Shown here one piece after another: positions 54,103 to 63,834 of a DNA stretch of 64,000 bases. The notes beneath the pieces are model-generated. The model had not been told where the DNA came from. It searched no databases and worked only from the letters and a program-made list of their open reading frames with translations. The stretch covers positions 6,014,001 through 6,078,000 of the forward strand of contig CP097466.1 of the NCBI GenBank assembly GCA_041874725.1, given 5' to 3'. Source of the stretch: Duganella sp. BuS-21 (lineage in GTDB: Bacteria > Pseudomonadota > Gammaproteobacteria > Burkholderiales > Burkholderiaceae_D). How positions within the stretch are numbered: position 1 is the first letter of the stretch; the number at the start of each line of letters is the position of its first letter. The translations under genes were made by a program, and so were the position numbers.

Positions 54103-55743
54103 TCAGCGATAACGATACAGCTTCACGCGCTGGATGGTGAAGCCGCTGCCCGGCAGGCCGATATGGCGGCCCTGGTGCGTTTCATCGCCGTTCATCCAGC
54201 GGCCTTCGATCCAGCGGCCGTTCTGGTAGCTGCCTTCCACGGATTTCTCGATGCCGACCATGGCGCCATCGGCGCTGCCGAACACCACGGTCAGCCCCAT
54301 GCCGGCGAGGATGAATTCATCCTCGCCGCTCTGTATCACCAGTCCGCCGCGCTTCTGCACCTGGTCCGGCGTCAGCTTTTCCCACGGGGCGTTGAAGCTG
54401 ACGTTCAGCGTGTAGCCGCCCATGGCGACCTGCTGCGGCGCCGTGTCCACCACGCCTTCATACGACAGCGGCGCCTTGAAGCCGCGCACCTTGCCGCTGC
54501 CCTGGTGCTGATTGATCACCGGTGCCAGCTGCCTGAGCACGCGGTAGGCCTGCGGCAGCGACGAGTTGCCGTCCTTGAGATCATCGATGGCGAACGGCGA
54601 GAAGCCGAAGGCGTCATGCTCGCCGATGGCGTAGAAAGCATCGGCGCCGGCGTCCGGCCGTTCCGCATGATTCGCTTCCGGCACGAACAAGGGATTGTCC
54701 GCGCGCTTGAACTGCTGGGCCCAGTAGCTGAAGTTGGGGAAGTAGGTGTCGATGGCCAGCACGTCGATCGACGGCGCGCCCGGCTTCCAGATGTCGAACA
54801 GGTGCGGCAACGGTCCTGCGCTCGGATACTCGCCGGGACGCTTGCCCGGCCGGTTCAGCGCCACGTTGACATACATCGGCAAGCGATACACGGCCTTGCC
54901 GGCGGCCGTCATCGATTCGACGAAGGCGGCGTAGTGCCAGGCCTGAAACATCTCTTCGGTGTCGATGGTGTCGCCGAACACCTCGGCCCAGCTGCCGCTG
55001 CTGCGCGCGCCGCGCGCTTCCCATGCGGCCTTCACGCCCGGCTGCAGAGTGGCGCGATTGGCGGCCAGGTAGGCCGTCAGCGCGGCCGGCACCGGCGCGC
55101 GCCAGGCCTGGTTGGCGGCGGCGCTGTAGTCGCGTACCTCGGGCAGCATGCCGATCTCGTTTTCCACCTGGATCATCAGCACGGTGCGCTGCGGGTCCAC
55201 CTGCTTGAGGTGGGCCAGCATGGCGCGGAAGGCGGCGGTGTCGGCCGCCAGCGTGGCCGGCGCGAACGGCGTCAGGATTTCCTGCGCCACACCGGCGCGC
55301 GTCAGCGCGCGCGGGAAGCGCCGGGTGTCGCGCTTGACCCAGGCCGGCGCATAGGTCGACATCGAATTCTTCCAGGCGCCGAACCACAGCAGCACCAGCC
55401 GCGTGTGGTTGGCGCGCGCCTGTTTCAGCAGGCCGTCCATCACGGTGAAATCGAATTTGCCTTTCTCCGGTTCAAGCTGGTCCCATTCCACCGGCGCCAG
55501 CACGGTATTGAGTTCGGCCGCCTTCAGCGTCGGCCACTGCTTGTTCAGATAGTCCAGATTGGAGGCGGACGAGTTGCGCAGTTCGCCGCCCAGCAGCAGG
55601 AACGGCTGGCCGTCGACGATCAGCTGGGTGGCGCTGCCCTGCTTGCGCAAATGCGGCGGCTCGGCGGCCTGCGCCGCCGTCCAGCTCAGCAAAGCCACGG
55701 ACACGGCGCAGGCCGCGCCGATCTGGTGGAGCGATGGGAACAT
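54103..55743 (-). CDS. GH35-like glycoside hydrolase with DUF5597 domain
   Basis: The 546-residue secreted protein has a signal peptide ending AAQAAE. The TIM barrel shows GQPFLLLGGELRNSSASNLD and NTVLAPVEWDQLEPEKGKFD, the beginning of GH35/GH42-type beta-galactosidases, with the probable acid/base in MIQVENEIGMLP and a nucleophile candidate in FVPEANHAERPD. The C-terminal part (GGLVIQSGEDEFILAGMGLT) is the DUF5597 sandwich. It releases terminal sugars from an unknown glycan. AAGGA lies before ATG 55743. Confidence 0.85.
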   Translation of the reverse strand: MFPSLHQIGAACAVSVALLSWTAAQAAEPPHLRKQGSATQLIVDGQPFLLLGGELRNSSASNLDYLNKQWPTLKAAELNTVLAPVEWDQLEPEKGKFDFTVMDGLLKQARANHTRLVLLWFGAWKNSMSTYAPAWVKRDTRRFPRALTRAGVAQEILTPFAPATLAADTAAFRAMLAHLKQVDPQRTVLMIQVENEIGMLPEVRDYSAAANQAWRAPVPAALTAYLAANRATLQPGVKAAWEARGARSSGSWAEVFGDTIDTEEMFQAWHYAAFVESMTAAGKAVYRLPMYVNVALNRPGKRPGEYPSAGPLPHLFDIWKPGAPSIDVLAIDTYFPNFSYWAQQFKRADNPLFVPEANHAERPDAGADAFYAIGEHDAFGFSPFAIDDLKDGNSSLPQAYRVLRQLAPVINQHQGSGKVRGFKAPLSYEGVVDTAPQQVAMGGYTLNVSFNAPWEKLTPDQVQKRGGLVIQSGEDEFILAGMGLTVVFGSADGAMVGIEKSVEGSYQNGRWIEGRWMNGDETHQGRHIGLPGSGFTIQRVKLYRYR

Positions 55744-55753
55744 GGTATTCCTT

Positions 55754-55780
55754 AAAAAAAACCGCCCCGTAAAGGGGCGG
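55754..55780 (-). terminator. Intrinsic terminator behind the TonB receptor gene
   Basis: On the minus strand CCGCCCC TTTAC GGGGCGG is followed by TTTTTTTT (55761-55754). It sits between the receptor and the GH35-like gene, so most transcripts should end here and the hydrolase would need partial read-through. Confidence 0.8.
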
Positions 55781-55813
55781 GTAAAAGTCACCGTGGAGAA
55801 CGGGACCAGACGA

Positions 55814-58800
55814 TCAGAACTTGGCGCGCAAACCGAGCGAGTAGGTGCGGCCAGGCGAATACTGCGAGAAGTTGGCGTTGCTGAACTGGAAGTAAGTACG
55901 ACGCGAATCGTTGTTCAGGTTGACGATATCGAAGCTCAGGCTCGGCCAGCCATCCTTGTCGAACACTTCACCCAGGTCGATACTCGACGAGAAGTCCAGC
56001 TGCTTGTAGTTGTCCGAGAACAGCGCGGCCTTGGTGATGCCGTTCTGGTTGGCGTTGGCCGCCTGGCTGCCCTTGGAGAAGGTGTGCGACAGGCGCGCCA
56101 TGTAGCCGTGGTTCTCGTAATAGACCGAGAAGTTGTTGGTACGGCGCGGCACGCCCAGCGCGACAAAGCCGTTCGAACCTTCGCCGCTGGCGCTCTGGGT
56201 GATGAAGGTGGCGGTCTCGTTGATGCCGAAGCCGCGTACCGGCAGGATCTTGTCGAGCGGTTGCACCCAACCCAGTTCCAGGCCACGGATGCGCAGTTCG
56301 CCTTCGGCGTTGCGGGCACGGGTCATCACCACGGTGGCGTTGTTCGGACCGCCACGCGAATCGATGGCCTGCTGCTGGTTCGGAATCAGCGTGTTGTAGG
56401 TGATGCCGTAGGCCGCCAGCGCGCTGAATGGCAGCGTAACGTTTTCGTTGATGGTGAAACCGTCCACCTTCTTCTGGAACACGGTCAGGCTGACGTAGCC
56501 TTCGCGGCCGGTGTACCAGTCGATGCCGAGGTCGATGTTATCCGACAGGTAAGGCTTGAGCGCCGGATTGCCGATCGAGCCGACGTCCGCCGAGACCGAC
56601 GAGAAGTTCACGCCCGGACGCAGCGCGTTCGGATCGGCGCGGGTCATGCTGCGCGACAGTGCAGCGCGGGCCACCACGTCGCTGCGCAGGTTGACCGCCA
56701 GCGTGCCCGAAGGCAGCGTGTTGTTGTACGTGGTTTCCTGGTACACCCACTGGTCGATGTTCGGGAACTTGCTGCCGTTCAGCGGCAGCGTGGCGTTGCG
56801 CGGATCGCTGATCGAGTTCAGCGATCCCACCGACTGCTTGGTGCGCACGTAGCGCACGCCGGCGTTGTAGCGTGCCGGGAAGCCGGCCAGGTCGGCCTTG
56901 CCGTTGGCCTCGAAGTACAGGCCCGTGGTTTTCTCGCCGATGAAGCCCGAGCTGGCGCCGGTCGACGAAGCACCGCTCGATGGCGCGGTGTTGTAGTACT
57001 TCTGGTAGTTCGAGTCCTTGGCGAAGCGCTCCCAGTCGATGACCGGTTGGCCGTACGGGCCGTTCTGGATGTAGCCGGCCAGCGCGCTTTGCGGAATCAG
57101 CGAACCGCCGTAGGTCAGCGGCGTGGTGGCGCCGGCGGTGTAACCGGTGCCGTAGCCTGGATACAGCGCGGCGGCGCTGGCGCCTGGCGTCGACACACCG
57201 TTGCACGGCGGTGCGCCGTTAGGGCCGAGCAGGAACACGCTCGGATTGTTGCCGCACACCGCAGCCTGCCATGCCGCCGAGTTGTCGCTGGCATTGATGC
57301 GGCGGGTGATGTCGTCGTAGGCGACGCCGCCTTTCAGGTTGAACTTCTCGTCGCCCCAGGCCAGATCGCTATGGAAGCCCTTGGTCTCGGTTTTGCGGAA
57401 CTCGTTCTGCACGTTGACGCGGCCGGTGTTCCACACATAGCTGTTCGGATCGTTCAGGTTGGTGCTGGCCACCACCGACGGGATGCCGCCGTTGTTGTTG
57501 TTGAAGGTGACCGTATTGCCGCTGTTCGGCGCGGTGATCAGGTACACGGTCGGCGCTTCGTGGCTGAAGCTACTCCGGGTGTAGTTGACCTGGGCGTCCA
57601 GTTTCAGGGTCGGCGTGATCTTCCATTCCATGCCCGGGTTAATGCCCAGCATATTGACCTGGTCGCGGCGATAGCCGTGCTCGAAGAAGTTCTGGGTATT
57701 GGCGAAGGTGCCGCCGGTGACCGTGCAACCGTCGGCGCAATCGGTCTTGTCGACCTTCATGTTCAGCGGGATCATGCCGCCGTTGCGGACCGACCAGTCG
57801 TAGTCCATGCGCGTCATCTTGTCGTCGCGCTTGCTGTAGACGGTGTCGAGGTAGAAATGCAGCTTGTCGGTCGGACGGTACTCGGCGCTGAAGATCGCCG
57901 AACCCTTGTCCTTGGTGCCGAAGTAATCCATTTTGCGGCCCAGGCGCGGGATGATCGCATTGTCGATCTGCTGGATGGTCAGGCCCGGATTATGCGCCAG
58001 CAGCCAGGCCTGGTCGATCACCTCGCCGGTGACCAGGCCATTGCCCGCGCCGGCCGGCACGGTGGCTGGAATGGTGTAGTTGCCGCCGCCGGTGTTGTTG
58101 CGGTTGGCGGCCGGATTCTGCGCGGCCGACAGGTTGGCGTTGGTGTAGCCGACGGTTTCCCAGCCGGTGGTGTGGACCTGCTGGCGCGACAGCGTGACGC
58201 CTCCCAGGATGCCCCAGTTGCCGAAGGTCTGGCTTGCCAGGAAGGAGCCACGGCCGCCGGTCTTGTCGGCGATCTGCTGCTTGGTGGCGGTGACACTGGC
58301 GGAAATGGTGCGGCCTTCCTTGTCGAACGGACGCGCGCTGCGCAGGTTGACCACGCCGGCCGCGCCGCCTTCGATCATTTCGGCGGTCGGGCTCTTGCTG
58401 ACGGTCAGCTTGGTGAACAGGTCGGTCGGCAGCAGGTCGAGGTCGACCTCGCGGTTGGTGTTGGCGCCGTCGATCGGGCCGGACGAGGCCACCGCGATCG
58501 GTGCGCCGTTCAGCAGGATCTTGGTGAAGCTCGAACCCAGGCCGCGGATCTGGATGGTCGAACCTTCGCCGGTGATGTCGCGCGAGACGCCGACGCCGGG
58601 AATGCGGCTCAGCGATTCGGCGATGTTCTTGTCCGGGAATTTACCGAAGTCTTCGGAGTTGATCGAGTCCTGGAAGCCGACGGCTTCCTTCTTGTCCTTG
58701 GCCGACGACAGCAAGCTGCTGCGGTAGCCGCTGACCTGCACCACCGTCATCGGCGCTGCTTCCGCCTCCTGGGCCGGGGCGGCCGGGGCCACCTCCTGGG

Positions 58801-58891
58801 CGTATGACTGCGCAATCAGTCCAGCCATGACGGTCAGGCCAAACGCCATCTGCCGGCGCGATTGCCGGGATTTCTGTTGTTTCACTTGCAT
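55814..58891 (-). CDS. TonB-dependent receptor, Caulobacter type
   Basis: The 1025-residue outer-membrane protein has a signal peptide (to QSYAQ), a plug domain (GFQDSINSEDFGKFPDKNIA, ESLSRIPGVGVSRDITGEGS, TIQIRGLGSSFTKILLNGAP) and a large barrel ending in the aromatic-rich YSPGRTYSLGLRAKF. The E-D-F-G-K-F-P-D-K-N plug motif marks the group that imports oligosaccharides. It is next to glycan- and sugar-acid-degrading genes. A clear promoter and a pair of operator-like sites lie upstream. Confidence 0.93.
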   Translation of the reverse strand: MQVKQQKSRQSRRQMAFGLTVMAGLIAQSYAQEVAPAAPAQEAEAAPMTVVQVSGYRSSLLSSAKDKKEAVGFQDSINSEDFGKFPDKNIAESLSRIPGVGVSRDITGEGSTIQIRGLGSSFTKILLNGAPIAVASSGPIDGANTNREVDLDLLPTDLFTKLTVSKSPTAEMIEGGAAGVVNLRSARPFDKEGRTISASVTATKQQIADKTGGRGSFLASQTFGNWGILGGVTLSRQQVHTTGWETVGYTNANLSAAQNPAANRNNTGGGNYTIPATVPAGAGNGLVTGEVIDQAWLLAHNPGLTIQQIDNAIIPRLGRKMDYFGTKDKGSAIFSAEYRPTDKLHFYLDTVYSKRDDKMTRMDYDWSVRNGGMIPLNMKVDKTDCADGCTVTGGTFANTQNFFEHGYRRDQVNMLGINPGMEWKITPTLKLDAQVNYTRSSFSHEAPTVYLITAPNSGNTVTFNNNNGGIPSVVASTNLNDPNSYVWNTGRVNVQNEFRKTETKGFHSDLAWGDEKFNLKGGVAYDDITRRINASDNSAAWQAAVCGNNPSVFLLGPNGAPPCNGVSTPGASAAALYPGYGTGYTAGATTPLTYGGSLIPQSALAGYIQNGPYGQPVIDWERFAKDSNYQKYYNTAPSSGASSTGASSGFIGEKTTGLYFEANGKADLAGFPARYNAGVRYVRTKQSVGSLNSISDPRNATLPLNGSKFPNIDQWVYQETTYNNTLPSGTLAVNLRSDVVARAALSRSMTRADPNALRPGVNFSSVSADVGSIGNPALKPYLSDNIDLGIDWYTGREGYVSLTVFQKKVDGFTINENVTLPFSALAAYGITYNTLIPNQQQAIDSRGGPNNATVVMTRARNAEGELRIRGLELGWVQPLDKILPVRGFGINETATFITQSASGEGSNGFVALGVPRRTNNFSVYYENHGYMARLSHTFSKGSQAANANQNGITKAALFSDNYKQLDFSSSIDLGEVFDKDGWPSLSFDIVNLNNDSRRTYFQFSNANFSQYSPGRTYSLGLRAKF

Positions 58892-58952
58892 TTTAAAGTC
58901 TCCTGCGGTGAGTCACCGTGGTTATTGTTATGTATCACACAACAGGGAGCAT

Positions 58953-59041
58953 AAATGGTTGCGCGATCATTTTTAGTGTAGGAGCGTTTAAAAGTCCTTG
59001 TCAACGGAAATTTCGACAAAAATGCTATGCGCAATCATTTT
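58953..59041 (-). promoter_or_regulatory. TonB receptor promoter with two operator-like sites
   Basis: On the minus strand TTGACA (59004-58999), an 18-bp spacer and TACACT (58980-58975) form a strong promoter. AAATGGTTGCGCGATCATTT (58953-58972), a near-palindrome, lies just downstream, and a related TGCGCAATCATTTT (59028-59041) lies upstream of the -35. The shared core is TGCGC(A/G)ATCATTTT, 68 bp apart. A LacI- or GntR-type repressor could bridge the two. No regulator gene is adjacent. The rest of the 256-bp gap to 59147 holds nothing I recognise. Confidence 0.6.
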
Positions 59042-59147
59042 GTCATTCAGCTGCCCGGGCGCTGGCTGCGGGCGTGGTGGAAATGCTACGGTTGGGAAGC
59101 GCCGGCGGGCGAACGCCGCCGGCGCGAGGACGATGGAACGATAAAAA

Positions 59148-60686
59148 TCAGTACTTGGCGGGGGCGTTCGGCGCCGGGGTGGCGGCGCGGATGAAGTTGC
59201 GCAGGTCTTCGTTGGAGGTGGCCAGGTCTTCCGCGCGCAGATACATCATGTGGCCGCTGCGGTAGCCGGCGAACTGCAGACGGTCCTTCATCTTGCCGCT
59301 CGGGTCCAGTTGCCACATGGTGTACTTGGCGTCGAAGTAGGTGGTGGCGCCGTCGTAGTAGCCCGACTGCACCAGCACCTTCAGGTAGGGGTTGGCCGCC
59401 ATCGCCAGGCGCAGGTTCTCACCGGTGTTCTCGTTCTTGAAATCCCACGGATGCACATCACCGAACAGGTTGTACTTGATGTCGGTCTTGTAGCCCAGGT
59501 CCACGCGCAGGTACTGGTTGATGGCCGGCGTGAACGAATGCAGCCACGAGGTCAGCTCGGCGTTGTAGTCCACCTTGTCGCCCGAATCGGTCTTGTCGAT
59601 GCCGAGATAGCGCGAGTCCAGGCGGCCCACGGTCTTGCCCTGCTTGCGCAGCAGCTCTTTCCAGAACTGCTGCGGCTGCACCGCCAGGTTGTTCTGCAAA
59701 ACGTAGTCGACCGACAGGCCGGAATAGCGCGCCACCTTGGCGGCGATCTGCGCCTTCTTCTGCGGATCGATGAAACCGCCCTTGGCCAGCGCCGGCAGGA
59801 ACTCGTCGGTGGTGAAGGCCTCCACTTCCGGCAGCACGTCGTTCAGGTCGCGCGCCTGCAGGTCGGCCGGCAGCACTTTCTGATACCAGGCGGTGGCCGC
59901 GTAGTACGGCAGCTTGAGCACGTCATCGACCACGCCATCGCGCTTCAGACCCAGCTCGGTCGGCGACACCAGCACCACGCCGTTCATGTACATCCATTGC
60001 GCGTTCTGCAGTTCCAGCGCCAGTCCGGCCACGCGCGAGGTGCCATAGCTTTCGCCGATCAAATACTTGGGCGAGGTCCATCGGCCTTCACGCGAAACGA
60101 AGGTGCTCAGCCACTCCGCCAGGTACTGGATGTCCGCGTTCACGCCGAAGAAGCGGGCACGGTCGGCCTTGCCGTCCAGGATGCGCGAGAAGCCGGTGTT
60201 GACCGGATCGATGTAGACGATGTCGGCCACGTCCAGGATCGAGTGCGGATTGTCCTTCACGCCGTAGGGCTGGGTTGGATAACCTTCCGGGTCCAGGTTC
60301 AATACTTTCGGGCCGGTGTAGGCCACGTGCATCCACACCGACGCCGAGCCGGGACCGCCGTTGAACGAAATCACCAGCGGACGCTTGCCCTTGTCGCCGG
60401 TGTCGCTGCGCTGGTAGTAGGTGTAGAACAGCGATGCCGTCACCTTGCCGTCCTTGTCCCACACCGGCTGCGTGCCGGCGGTCACCTTGTACGGCACCAG
60501 CTTGCCCTTGATGCTGACCTGGCCGGTCTTGCTGACCTGCGATTCGGCCTTGAGCAGGCGCTCGCTGGCCTGCAGCTCGGCGGCGCGCTCCTTGGTGAGG
60601 GCTGGCGCCTTGTCGGCGTCCTGGGCGAATGCGGCGCAGCTCATGGCCAGCAACATGGGAAGGGCGAGGGCAAGCTTGGATTTCAT
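59148..60686 (-). CDS. S10 serine carboxypeptidase-like peptidase
   Basis: The 512-residue exported protein (signal peptide to AAFAQ) has an alpha/beta-hydrolase core: oxyanion motif PLVISFNGGPGSASVWMHVA, nucleophile Ser in YLIGESYGTSRVAGLALEL, Asp in VLVQSGYYDGATTYFDA and His in AGYRSGHMMYL. It cleaves C-terminal residues of peptides in the periplasm or outside. Start at 60686 with GAGAG upstream. Its link to the neighbouring receptor is by position only. Confidence 0.88.
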   Translation of the reverse strand: MKSKLALALPMLLAMSCAAFAQDADKAPALTKERAAELQASERLLKAESQVSKTGQVSIKGKLVPYKVTAGTQPVWDKDGKVTASLFYTYYQRSDTGDKGKRPLVISFNGGPGSASVWMHVAYTGPKVLNLDPEGYPTQPYGVKDNPHSILDVADIVYIDPVNTGFSRILDGKADRARFFGVNADIQYLAEWLSTFVSREGRWTSPKYLIGESYGTSRVAGLALELQNAQWMYMNGVVLVSPTELGLKRDGVVDDVLKLPYYAATAWYQKVLPADLQARDLNDVLPEVEAFTTDEFLPALAKGGFIDPQKKAQIAAKVARYSGLSVDYVLQNNLAVQPQQFWKELLRKQGKTVGRLDSRYLGIDKTDSGDKVDYNAELTSWLHSFTPAINQYLRVDLGYKTDIKYNLFGDVHPWDFKNENTGENLRLAMAANPYLKVLVQSGYYDGATTYFDAKYTMWQLDPSGKMKDRLQFAGYRSGHMMYLRAEDLATSNEDLRNFIRAATPAPNAPAKY

Positions 60687-60724
60687 GGCATCTCTCAAGG
60701 TTGAAAGCGCCCATAGTAGAGCGC

Positions 60725-62020
60725 TTACGGTGTCCAGTCCAGCACCGACACCGGCGACGGTGGCACGGCGGCGCGGCCCTCGCCATCAACTTGTTGAACA
60801 TCCTGTACAAAGAGACTCAGTATGCCGCTGCGGCGCCACAGTTCGGTGTCGTAGCTCGGTTCCCACGCGCCGACCGAGGTCGCGGTCAGGTCGCGCAGCT
60901 GCCACGCGCCGGTGGTGAAATCGGCGATGCTGGCCACCGACACCTTGCTGCCGCGCTCCTCATCGCGGAACACCAGCAGGCCGCCGGCCGCGCCAAGCAC
61001 GATCTGCGGACGCGAGATCGGAATCCGCTTGGTGCCCTGCCCGCCCAGCGTGAAGGCCGTCTTGCGGAAGTCCAGCGCCCGCACCCGCCACGCCGTGCCG
61101 GTGTGCCAGATCACGTGGTACTGCGGCACGCTGGAACCGGCATCGCGCCAGTAGCTGGCGATGTAGGGACGACCCGCGCTGTCAGCCGCCATCGAGGTCT
61201 GGTTGATCAACTCGCTGTTCTGCGGAATGCGCAGCGCGTACTCGGCGCTGGCCGCGCTGATCGGCAAAGCGTAAGGTGTGCCGTCCGAACGTTCCCAGGT
61301 CACGCCGCCATCGGGCGAGCGCGCGTAGGCCATGTCGTGGTTGCTGGCCACGTCCGGCGATTCGCGCCACACCCAGGACAGGTGCAGCGTGCCGCGATGG
61401 TCGAGGAAGGCCTGCCAGTAGGCGTTGCGCTTGCCCTCGCCGGTGATCAGATTGGTATGCAGCCGGGTCCAGCGGCCAGTCGCGACGTCGTAGCGATTGA
61501 TGATCAGGTCGCCACGCCCGGAGCCGCCCAGCCGATAGAAGAATAGCAGGTTGCCATTGGGCAGACGGTAAAACTCCGGATACGCTACTTCCGCCTCATC
61601 GGCGCCGACCATCGCCAGCTTGGCGCCCAGCTCCAGCGAGCCCGGCGCCACACCGCGCGCATAGCGCAGCGGATTGTTGTGATGGTCCCACGACACATGC
61701 AGGTAGCCGGCGCCATCAACCATGATGCTGATGGCGTTGTGCGCATCGGCGGCGTTGCCCTGCCACGGCGTGCGGCGCGTGGTCCACTGCGCGCCGCCCA
61801 GCTTGCGCTTGCCCAGCACCAGGTAACGCTCGGCGTCGTAATAGGCCACGTATTGCGTGTCGCCATGCGTGACCAGCGAATTCTTGCGGAACACCACGGC
61901 GTTGACCGAATTATTGGCCCAGCCCGGACCCACCGTAGATACCATCGGCGATACCACGGGCGCGGCGGCAACGTGCAAGGACGCAGCCAGCAAGGCCGCC
62001 GAAAGTAAACGTTTTAGCAT
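60725..62020 (-). CDS. BNR-repeat beta-propeller protein, possible polysaccharide lyase
   Basis: The 431-residue exported protein (signal peptide [20 protein letters not shown]) is a seven-bladed propeller of the BNR_4 type: [20 protein letters not shown] followed by [36 protein letters not shown] and [20 protein letters not shown] blades. Proteins with this H-N..D-G-x-G-x-L-H-x-S-W-D-H core include ulvan and rhamnogalacturonan lyases (PL24/PL25). With glucarate dehydratase and a sugar-type receptor nearby, a uronic-acid polymer is a plausible substrate; this is inference. ATG 62050 is an alternative start. Confidence 0.7.
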   Translation of the reverse strand: MLKRLLSAALLAASLHVAAAPVVSPMVSTVGPGWANNSVNAVVFRKNSLVTHGDTQYVAYYDAERYLVLGKRKLGGAQWTTRRTPWQGNAADAHNAISIMVDGAGYLHVSWDHHNNPLRYARGVAPGSLELGAKLAMVGADEAEVAYPEFYRLPNGNLLFFYRLGGSGRGDLIINRYDVATGRWTRLHTNLITGEGKRNAYWQAFLDHRGTLHLSWVWRESPDVASNHDMAYARSPDGGVTWERSDGTPYALPISAASAEYALRIPQNSELINQTSMAADSAGRPYIASYWRDAGSSVPQYHVIWHTGTAWRVRALDFRKTAFTLGGQGTKRIPISRPQIVLGAAGGLLVFRDEERGSKVSVASIADFTTGAWQLRDLTATSVGAWEPSYDTELWRRSGILSLFVQDVQQVDGEGRAAVPPSPVSVLDWTP

Positions 62021-62131
62021 CCTGCCATCATAGTGCAAAAAGCCTGTCATGGATCAATGCCAACAGAGTTTCCATACGGCAAACTATGCGATAATATCCA
62101 CCGCAACCGAGCGCCTCAACACACTGCCGCC

Positions 62132-62593
62132 ATGACCACGCAACACAAGCACACGCCCTATCTCGACCAACTGGACGACGATCCGCACACCTTCTGGGAG
62201 TCGCGCATCCGAGCCTGCCGCTGGATGATCGCCAAAACGCTGGCCCTGGGCGCACTGGCCGCCGTGCTGGGCGCGCTGGGACAGCGTTGGCTGGAAGATG
62301 GCGCCCCGCTGCTGCCCATCATCAGCCAGAACTACGGCCTGTGGCAGACCGCCTACGTGGCGGCGCTGCTGCTGATCTTGCTGCTGTGGGCCGCCGCCCT
62401 GCGCCAGAAATTCGGCCTGCTGCACAACAGCCAGCAAGGCCTGGCCACGCAGCTGCGCATCGACGAACAGAACGCCCGCCGCGAAGAACGCCTGCAGGCC
62501 AACCGTGAGCGCCGCGAAGCGGTGCGCCAGGAACGCGCCGAGCACACCATCTACGCCAAGGCCTCGGGCCGCAGCAGCAAGTTTGACTACTGA
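62132..62593 (+). CDS. Two-helix membrane protein
   Basis: The 153-residue protein has an acidic N-terminus, two membrane helices (TLALGALAAVLGALGQRW; TAYVAALLLILLLWAAAL) and a charged, probably coiled C-terminal tail (QNARREERLQANRERREAVR). Function unknown. Convergent with the macB-like gene, 12 bp apart. Confidence 0.6.
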   Translation: MTTQHKHTPYLDQLDDDPHTFWESRIRACRWMIAKTLALGALAAVLGALGQRWLEDGAPLLPIISQNYGLWQTAYVAALLLILLLWAAALRQKFGLLHNSQQGLATQLRIDEQNARREERLQANRERREAVRQERAEHTIYAKASGRSSKFDY

Positions 62594-62605
62594 GGCGACG
62601 CCTCA

Positions 62606-63829
62606 CTACTCGTAGCGCAGGCAATCCACCGGCAGCAGGCGCGACGCCCTGCGCGCCGGATAAAAGCCGAAGAACACGCCCACCAGGCTGGAAAATCCGC
62701 AGGCCACCACCACCGCCCGCAAGGTGATGATGACGTCGAACTTGCCGGTTGCCGTAATCGCCGCCGCCGCGCCGCTGGCCAACAGGATGCCGAAGATCCC
62801 GCCCACCAGGCAGATCACCACGGCCTCCGTCAAAAACTGCAGCAGCACGTCGCGCGGCTTGGCGCCGATCGCCATGCGGATGCCGATTTCGCGCGTGCGC
62901 TCGGTCACCGACACCAGCATGATGTTCATGATGCCGATGCCGCCCACCACCAGCGAAATCGCGCCTATCAGTCCAAGCAACAGCGCGATGCCGGCGCTGA
63001 TCTTCTGCGCCGTCTCGGCGAACGAGGCCAGATTATCGATGCGGAAGTCGTCCGGCTGGTCGACCTTGATGTGGTGACGGTCGCGCAGCGTTTCGTTGAT
63101 ATCCTCGATGGCATCCTGCAGGTTGCCGCCGGATTTACCCTGCGCCACCACGTAATGCACATTGCCGGGGAACTGCATCTTGACCAGGTTGGCCGCCGCC
63201 GCCGTGATCGGCACGATCACGTACTCGCTCAAGTCGCCGCCATCCACCTGCTTGCCCTCGCCGTACAGCACACCCACCACCTGGAATGAGACATTCTCGA
63301 TGCGGATGAATTTGCCCAGCGGGTCCTGCTTGTAGAAGAACTGGTCCGCCACCTTGCGGCCGATGACCACCATGCGCGCGGCGGCGCGCACGTCGGCGTC
63401 GCTGAAGGCGCTGCCCTTGTCCACCTTCCAGCCGCGTATCTTGAACATGGCCGGCGTCACGCCGTGCACGGTCTTCGACGAGTTCTCGTTGCCGACGCCG
63501 ATATTGAAGCCGCCCTGCAGTACCGGCGCCGCGCCGGCCAGCGATGGCAGCTGGTCCAGCGCCGCCGCGTCGCGCACGGTCAGCGCCGGCTGCGCGCCGT
63601 TGCGCATGCGCTGCTGCTGCGCGCGATCGCCGCCGGGAGAGATGAACAGCATATTGGTGCCCAGCTGCTCCAGCTCCTTGGCGATGAAGCGCTTCATGCT
63701 GTCGCCCACCGCCAGCAGCAGCACCACCGAGGTGATGCCGATGATGATGCCCAACATGGTCAACAGCGTGCGCAGGCGGTTCGCCAGCATGGAGCGGAAC
63801 GCCTCCACCACGATCTGCAAAATATTCAT
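62606..63829 (-). CDS. MacB-type ABC transporter permease
   Basis: The 407-residue protein has an N-terminal helix (LRTLLTMLGIIIGITSVVLL), a large periplasmic MacB_PCD domain (ISPGGDRAQQQRMRNG, GVGNENSSKTVHGVTPAMFK) and a C-terminal FtsX domain with three helices (GIGIMNIMLVSVTERTREIG, IRMAIGAKPRDVL). Type VII ABC export systems of this kind move signals, antibiotics or lipoproteins with a TolC channel and adaptor. It is encoded 5 bp after its ATPase gene. Confidence 0.92.
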   Translation of the reverse strand: MNILQIVVEAFRSMLANRLRTLLTMLGIIIGITSVVLLLAVGDSMKRFIAKELEQLGTNMLFISPGGDRAQQQRMRNGAQPALTVRDAAALDQLPSLAGAAPVLQGGFNIGVGNENSSKTVHGVTPAMFKIRGWKVDKGSAFSDADVRAAARMVVIGRKVADQFFYKQDPLGKFIRIENVSFQVVGVLYGEGKQVDGGDLSEYVIVPITAAAANLVKMQFPGNVHYVVAQGKSGGNLQDAIEDINETLRDRHHIKVDQPDDFRIDNLASFAETAQKISAGIALLLGLIGAISLVVGGIGIMNIMLVSVTERTREIGIRMAIGAKPRDVLLQFLTEAVVICLVGGIFGILLASGAAAAITATGKFDVIITLRAVVVACGFSSLVGVFFGFYPARRASRLLPVDCLRYE

Positions 63830-63834
63830 ATCGT

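Noticed and set aside
55559..58807. 1082-codon open frame opposite the TonB receptor gene
   Set aside because: Antisense shadow; the minus strand shows the complete plug and barrel motifs.
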